Below are positions 62,399-64,000 of a stretch of DNA of 64,000 nt, one piece after another. A model generated the notes under the pieces. It saw nothing but the letters and a program-made list of their open reading frames with translations. It was not told the DNA's origin and did no database searches. This stretch comes from Methanosarcina sp. KYL-1 (GTDB lineage Archaea > Halobacteriota > Methanosarcinia > Methanosarcinales > Methanosarcinaceae). The stretch is taken from assembly GCF_024372725.1 (NCBI RefSeq), contig NZ_VOUA01000013.1:31538-95537 (forward strand), given 5' to 3'. Position 1 is the first letter of the stretch; the number at the start of each line of letters is the position of its first letter. The translations under genes and the position numbers were made by a program.

Positions 62399-62524
62399 TC
62401 TGATTTCAAAATATCTCTGATTTCAAAATATCTCTGATTTCAAAATATCTCTGATTTCAAAATATCTCTGATTTCAAAATATCTCTGATTTCAAAATATC
62501 TCTGATTTCAAAATATCTCTGAGC
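62399..62524. repeat. 17-bp tandem array behind surE
   Basis: Seven near-identical copies of ctctgatttcaaaatat, beginning 22 bp after the surE stop codon. It ends in unrelated sequence before the convergent G3E gene. Confidence 0.95.
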
Positions 62525-62633
62525 CAGAAATATTTCCTGGCTCCAGATAGCTGTTTTTAAAAAGAAAAAGCCCACTAACAGGCACTAATCTAAGGCATGG
62601 AATCTAAGGCATGAGTTCTGCGGGTATGCCTCT

Positions 62634-63764
62634 TCAGGAATTCCCCCCGGACCTGAGGGAGTGCCCGAGAAGTTTCATTTTCTTGAAATCCAGTTCCGCC
62701 CTTTCAAGTTCTTCTGCAACTGAGGTTTCGACTATGTCCATAAGGGCTGCATGGGGCACTTTCGTTACTCCGGAAAGCAGTTTCAGTTTTGCAGGCATAC
62801 CTCCTCTTTCAGGGAGGATTTCAAGCTGAGGGGATTCAGAAGCCGAGGTCACGCTTCCTTTGACACCCCCATCCTTCGTTTTCAGGGAGACCTTTATGTG
62901 ACCTATGAAGTCGGGGTTGATCCTTGCAACCTTTGATCTCACGGACTCAAGAACAGCTTCTGCAACCTGCACAGCCTTTTTTGAATCCAGCTCCGAGAGG
63001 ATGTCAAGTTTGAGGGAATAAGAAGCTACTTCGGAAATTTCAATGGAGTTTTGCTCTTCAGTCTTTTCCCTTTCTCTTCCTTCTCTCTCCCTTCCTTCTC
63101 TCTCCCTTCCTTCTCTCTCCCTTCCTTCTCTCTCCCTTCCTTCTCTCTCCCTTCCTTCTCTCTCCCTTCCTTCGATTTCAAGTTCCTGAAGCAGGGTTTC
63201 GAGCTTTCCTTCGTGTTTGGCCGAGAACTTGAGGATTCTGGCTTCAGGATTCAATTCCTTCAGGGCTTTTTCCGCCGAAAGGACCTTTCCTATGCTGACG
63301 GCATCCGTCTTGTTGATGCAGAGAACTTCAGCTTCCGAGACCTGGATTTCCATGAAACGGGGAATTTCCTGCTGCCCGAGTTCAAACCTCGAGGGGTCCA
63401 CAACGGTCACAACCGGGGCAAAAGAAAGGGGGGAAATCTCCAGGGAAGATATGTCGTCCCTGATCTGTTTCGGGAAAGCAATTCCCGTGGGCTCGATCAG
63501 CACAACATCCGGTTCGTACTCCTCGGCTAGGGTCATAAGCGTAATCCGCATGCTTATTTTCAGGGTACAGCAGATGCAGCCGCTGGTAAGTTCTTTTGTG
63601 GTGATTCCTGCCATGGAAAGGGTATCCCCGTCCAGCCCTATTTCCCCTATCTCGTTTACGATGATTGCTACTTTTTTGCCCTGTTCGCTCAGGTATTTCC
63701 CCAGGTTTAAAATTGTGGTTGTTTTTCCGCTTCCAAGGAAGCCTCCGATTATTGCTATTCTCAT
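62634..63764 (-). CDS. G3E-family GTPase (CobW/P47K type) with satellite-encoded linker
   Basis: A 376-residue GTPase of the G3E family, which includes metal chaperones for cobalamin, zinc or nickel enzymes and corrinoid protein activators. Walker A (GGFLGSGKTTTIL), the metal-binding CxCC (GCICC), Walker B (VVLIEPTGIAF) and the base-specifying NKTD are intact. Between the GTPase domain and the C-terminal domain (about 205-240) lies a run of about seven EGRER pentapeptides, encoded by a 15-bp DNA satellite. The C-terminal domain (EVASYSLKLDILSELDSKKAVQVAEAVLESV) is unlike CobW_C of bacteria. The client enzyme is unknown. Confidence 0.9.
   Translation of the reverse strand: MRIAIIGGFLGSGKTTTILNLGKYLSEQGKKVAIIVNEIGEIGLDGDTLSMAGITTKELTSGCICCTLKISMRITLMTLAEEYEPDVVLIEPTGIAFPKQIRDDISSLEISPLSFAPVVTVVDPSRFELGQQEIPRFMEIQVSEAEVLCINKTDAVSIGKVLSAEKALKELNPEARILKFSAKHEGKLETLLQELEIEGREREGREREGREREGREREGREREGREREGREREKTEEQNSIEISEVASYSLKLDILSELDSKKAVQVAEAVLESVRSKVARINPDFIGHIKVSLKTKDGGVKGSVTSASESPQLEILPERGGMPAKLKLLSGVTKVPHAALMDIVETSVAEELERAELDFKKMKLLGHSLRSGGNS
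63070..63176 (-). repeat. 15-bp coding satellite in the G3E gene
   Basis: About seven perfect copies of ccttctctctcccttc-type 15-bp units. In the minus-strand reading frame each gives EGRER. The period is a multiple of three, so copy-number changes keep the frame and only lengthen or shorten a charged linker. Confidence 0.95.
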
Positions 63765-63840
63765 CAGCTAAGCCTGCCGCATGTTTTCATTGTTTTTCCA
63801 TTATTTTTGTGAATTTTAACTATCAATGCCTTATTATTGT

Positions 63841-64000
63841 GAACTACCCCTCCCTGCCTCCTTCGGAGTCGATGAAGGGGCTTCCTTCGAGTACTCGAAT
63901 CATCCAGGTATTGGCTCTAAGAACTCAATACCCATCTTCAAGCCTGTTTGTCGAAGATTATCGGCAAAAAACCGATAGCCTGTCCACAAGGCATTCTGTG
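63841..64000 (-). mobile_element. Probable right end of an IS200/IS605-type (TnpB) element, partial
   Basis: Reading on the minus strand, the sequence close to the window edge ends with gaagccccttc, a short hairpin and gggaggggtagttcac, the kind of terminal sequence found at the right end of IS605-type elements with TnpB genes. Upstream of it a frame gives GYRFFADNLRQTGLKMGIEFL before a stop, and a second frame gives RVLEGSPFIDSEGGREG, so any gene end is degenerate. A perfect palindrome ttcgagtactcgaa lies at 63887-63900. The rest of the element would be beyond the window. Confidence 0.45.

Overview
The window is a 64 kb chromosomal segment of a methanogenic archaeon of the Methanosarcina type. 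This rests on the gene content: an O-phosphoseryl-tRNA synthetase (SepRS), a group II chaperonin, a Methanosarcina-type S-layer protein with two copies of the S-layer domain, RadB, Hef, Cdc6/Orc1, Sec61-beta, TRAM-domain RNA chaperones, UPF0147 and translin-like proteins, plus TATA-type promoters and short AT-rich spacers. No rRNA operon, CRISPR array or complete transposon was found. Genus-level placement is an inference from families, not from a database match.

Layout. 0-1.7 kb: two small paralogous proteins with an integrase-like core-binding fold and a third, decayed copy joined to a DUF4143 ATPase remnant. 1.7-6.3 kb: a PAS sensor kinase and two tandem MetE-like methyltransferases. 6.4-9.4 kb: a ribbon-helix-helix gene, tRNA-Lys(CTT), a candidate RNA, four tandem TRAM genes and a bactofilin-like protein. 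9.6-13.3 kb: an ABC importer (ATPase, permease, lipoprotein) divergent from an HTH regulator. 13.4-18.5 kb: S-layer protein and ThiL. 19-22.7 kb: anaerobic ribonucleotide reductase set nrdH-nrdD-nrdG. 23.4-31 kb: radB, inositol-phosphate synthase, MtnA, Sec61-beta, a hydrolase and a MutS-like ATPase. 31.7-38.5 kb: a polyphosphate cluster (Ppk1, Ppx-HD, and a CYTH/HD-like/CHAD protein). 38.8-49.9 kb: Cdc6, thermosome, an Hsp70 that lacks its lid followed by a membrane-anchored J protein, DUF169, SepRS, translin, UPF0147 and a zinc-ribbon protein. 51-55.7 kb: Hef and GlyRS. 55.9-60.8 kb: an AT-rich accessory stretch with a pentapeptide-repeat channel-like protein, an MNT/HEPN pair plus a broken HEPN copy, and a CPBP protease, bounded by two related GC-rich elements. 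61.5-64 kb: SurE, a G3E GTPase with a 15-bp coding satellite, and the likely right end of an IS605-type element.

Functional threads: stress and protein quality control (thermosome, Hsp70/J, TRAM), phosphate storage (Ppk/Ppx/CHAD), DNA metabolism (RadB, Hef, MutS-like, Cdc6, class III RNR) and translation (SepRS, GlyRS, tRNA-Lys).

The most striking cross-window pattern is that short tandem arrays (units of about 9-30 bp) recur in at least a dozen intergenic gaps and almost always lie directly behind a stop codon, in one case including the stop codon in the unit. The most interesting protein-level candidates are the lidless Hsp70 with its membrane J partner, the CYTH/pseudo-HD/CHAD protein beside Ppk and Ppx, and the channel-like protein with an altered filter.
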